Positions 63,161 to 64,000 of a stretch of DNA of 64,000 nt are shown here, one piece after another. The position numbers and the translations under genes are program-made. Under the pieces are notes generated by a model. The model was not told the DNA's origin. It was given only the letters and a program-made list of their open reading frames with translations, and made no database searches. This DNA is from Candidatus Woesearchaeota archaeon. Its GTDB lineage: Archaea; Nanobdellota; Nanobdellia; Woesearchaeales; GCA-023898365. The stretch covers positions 682,001 to 746,000 of the forward strand of contig CP060219.1 in NCBI GenBank assembly GCA_023898365.1, read 5' to 3'. Position 1 is the first letter of the stretch, and each line of letters starts with the position of its first letter.

Positions 63161-64000
63161 TTACAAAGGAGCTAAGTCTCCTGCTGGAAGATTCTGCACG
63201 TATTCTCTTGGTTTGTTCTGTGGTTGCCTGTGAGGTGGTATGTCTTTTGATAGTCCATCTCGCGCCATTCTATATTTTATGAGGTGGTGCGAGAGTTCCA
63301 ATGGTCTTGCACTTCTAAGTGTATTTATGATGTATCCTTCTCCTTTCTTTTGAAGCACGCTAGGTCCTGAATGATAGAGTGCGATAAGTGCCTCGTCAAA
63401 CGGAAGTCCTTCCACTCGCGAGAGTTTTTTCCCATAGATGTTCATGAGATCTCGTATGTGAAGAAGTCCAACATAGCTACCAACGTCCGCATCTTTCCAA
63501 ATGGCACTGCTCTGACTTCTTACAAGGTTTCTTCCAGGAAAACGTGCTGCTAGTTCTCTTTTGTGTTTTGCAACGGTGTTGTTCCAGGTTCTTGGAATCA
63601 TTTGACTGATACTTTTCGCATTAGATTTTGGTGATGCTGCCGTGCTTGAGTACCCTGATTCGATGCCGATCATTCCAAGATAGCTTTCGAGAGTAAATAA
63701 TTGCTGTTGTTCTGGTGTTAACACTTCTTGATAATTGTGGGCGAGTATGTCGCGGTGTTTGACAAAGTTTCTGTGAATGTGGGCTACTTTTATCTTTGTT
63801 GCTAAGCTGTACATGCTACTGAAGGCAAACACGTCGACAAATGCGGGTTGTACATTGCGCGTAATGAGGTTGAGTTGTTCATCGAGTGTGAGTGCTTTCG
63901 TGAGTTCTTCAGGCGGGGTGGTAGGAGTTGCTTGTTCTGGAACGGGGTCATTTTTTTCTTGACTCCATTGTTTAAACTTATCTGCTATGTCGCTTCCTTT
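63161..64000 (-). CDS. Lytic-transglycosylase-like (SLT) protein, 5'-partial
   Basis: At least 279 residues; the minus frame is open to the right edge, so the GTG at 63832 is not necessarily the start. The segment YLGMIGIESGYSSTAASPKSNAKSISQMIPRTW follows the SLT pattern (catalytic Glu in IESGY, then S-P-x-x-A-x-x-x-x-Q-M-x-P-x-T), and ALIALYHSGPSVL matches the AYNAGP block. The N-terminal part seen (EQATPTTPPEELTKAL) is a Pro/Thr linker. In bacteria these cleave peptidoglycan between MurNAc and GlcNAc. An archaeon lacks murein, so use against bacterial walls or a related surface glycan is inferred. Confidence 0.75.
   Translation of the reverse strand, partial: KGSDIADKFKQWSQEKNDPVPEQATPTTPPEELTKALTLDEQLNLITRNVQPAFVDVFAFSSMYSLATKIKVAHIHRNFVKHRDILAHNYQEVLTPEQQQLFTLESYLGMIGIESGYSSTAASPKSNAKSISQMIPRTWNNTVAKHKRELAARFPGRNLVRSQSSAIWKDADVGSYVGLLHIRDLMNIYGKKLSRVEGLPFDEALIALYHSGPSVLQKKGEGYIINTLRSARPLELSHHLIKYRMARDGLSKDIPPHRQPQNKPREYVQNLPAGDLAPL

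Overview
The window is archaeal chromosome. Markers are ABCE1, ribosomal proteins S15, S24e and S27ae, Rpo7 (RpoE1), Spt4, aIF2-gamma, a GatE-type amidotransferase subunit, archaeal-type ProRS, TATA boxes about 26-29 nt upstream of many start codons (leaderless mRNAs), and a tRNA with an archaeal bulge-helix-bulge intron. Bacterial-type GroES/GroEL, bacterial-type AspRS, RlmH, a lytic-transglycosylase-like protein, split transketolase and many large secreted proteins suggest a DPANN lineage of the Woesearchaeota/Pacearchaeota kind. That placement is inference; no rRNA gene is present. Coding density is high and most intergenic gaps are under 150 nt.

Layout. 1-13983: a cell-surface block with the end of a giant modular VCBS/FG-GAP protein, a terminator, a 31-residue membrane peptide, and a membrane-anchored beta-helix/CARDB protein whose anchor resembles that peptide. 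14060-24932: serS, ABCE1 (minus), an AbrB-like microprotein with an overlapping 29-codon ORF, DUF1003, a HerA-like ATPase, a secreted tail-fibre-like protein with a MopE-like metal motif, bacterial-type aspS, a nitroreductase and a membrane parvulin. 25100-30353: a hypothetical gene, rlmH, a sugar nucleotidyltransferase, GatE lacking its usual insert, a cytidylyltransferase-like gene and two hypothetical genes. 30382-30760: tRNA-Arg(CCU) with a 43-nt intron in the D-loop, and tRNA-Ser(GCU) behind a structured leader. 30814-38498: a hypothetical gene, a membrane lipase-like protein, a phosphoribosyltransferase, groES-groEL, two small genes and an NPD-like flavoprotein. 38551-49408: NUDIX, proS, UPF0182, truD, a transglutaminase-like surface protein, small-gene candidates, a second HerA-like ATPase, S15 and a methyltransferase. 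49452-56333 (minus): a Ski2-like helicase, aIF2-gamma, a histone-H1-like lysine-repeat protein, split transketolase, a lipoprotein and a secreted coiled-coil protein. 56433 to the end: a PUA protein (plus), then a tightly packed minus-strand information-processing run (long coiled-coil/H1-like protein, membrane protein, DHH, PIN, Rpo7, Spt4, S24e, S27ae), three small plus-strand genes including DUF357, and the 3' part of an SLT-like gene.

Themes. (1) Lys/Ala/Thr-rich histone-H1-like tracts are attached to several unrelated proteins (DUF1003, parvulin, the 211-aa and 648-aa proteins). (2) Translation genes carry unusual losses: GatE without its insert, aIF2-gamma without zinc-knuckle cysteines, Spt4 with a zinc ligand changed. 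(3) A large envelope investment combines calcium-loop propellers, beta-helices, lipase, transglutaminase and transglycosylase folds. (4) A tRNA intron sits at a non-canonical D-loop position.
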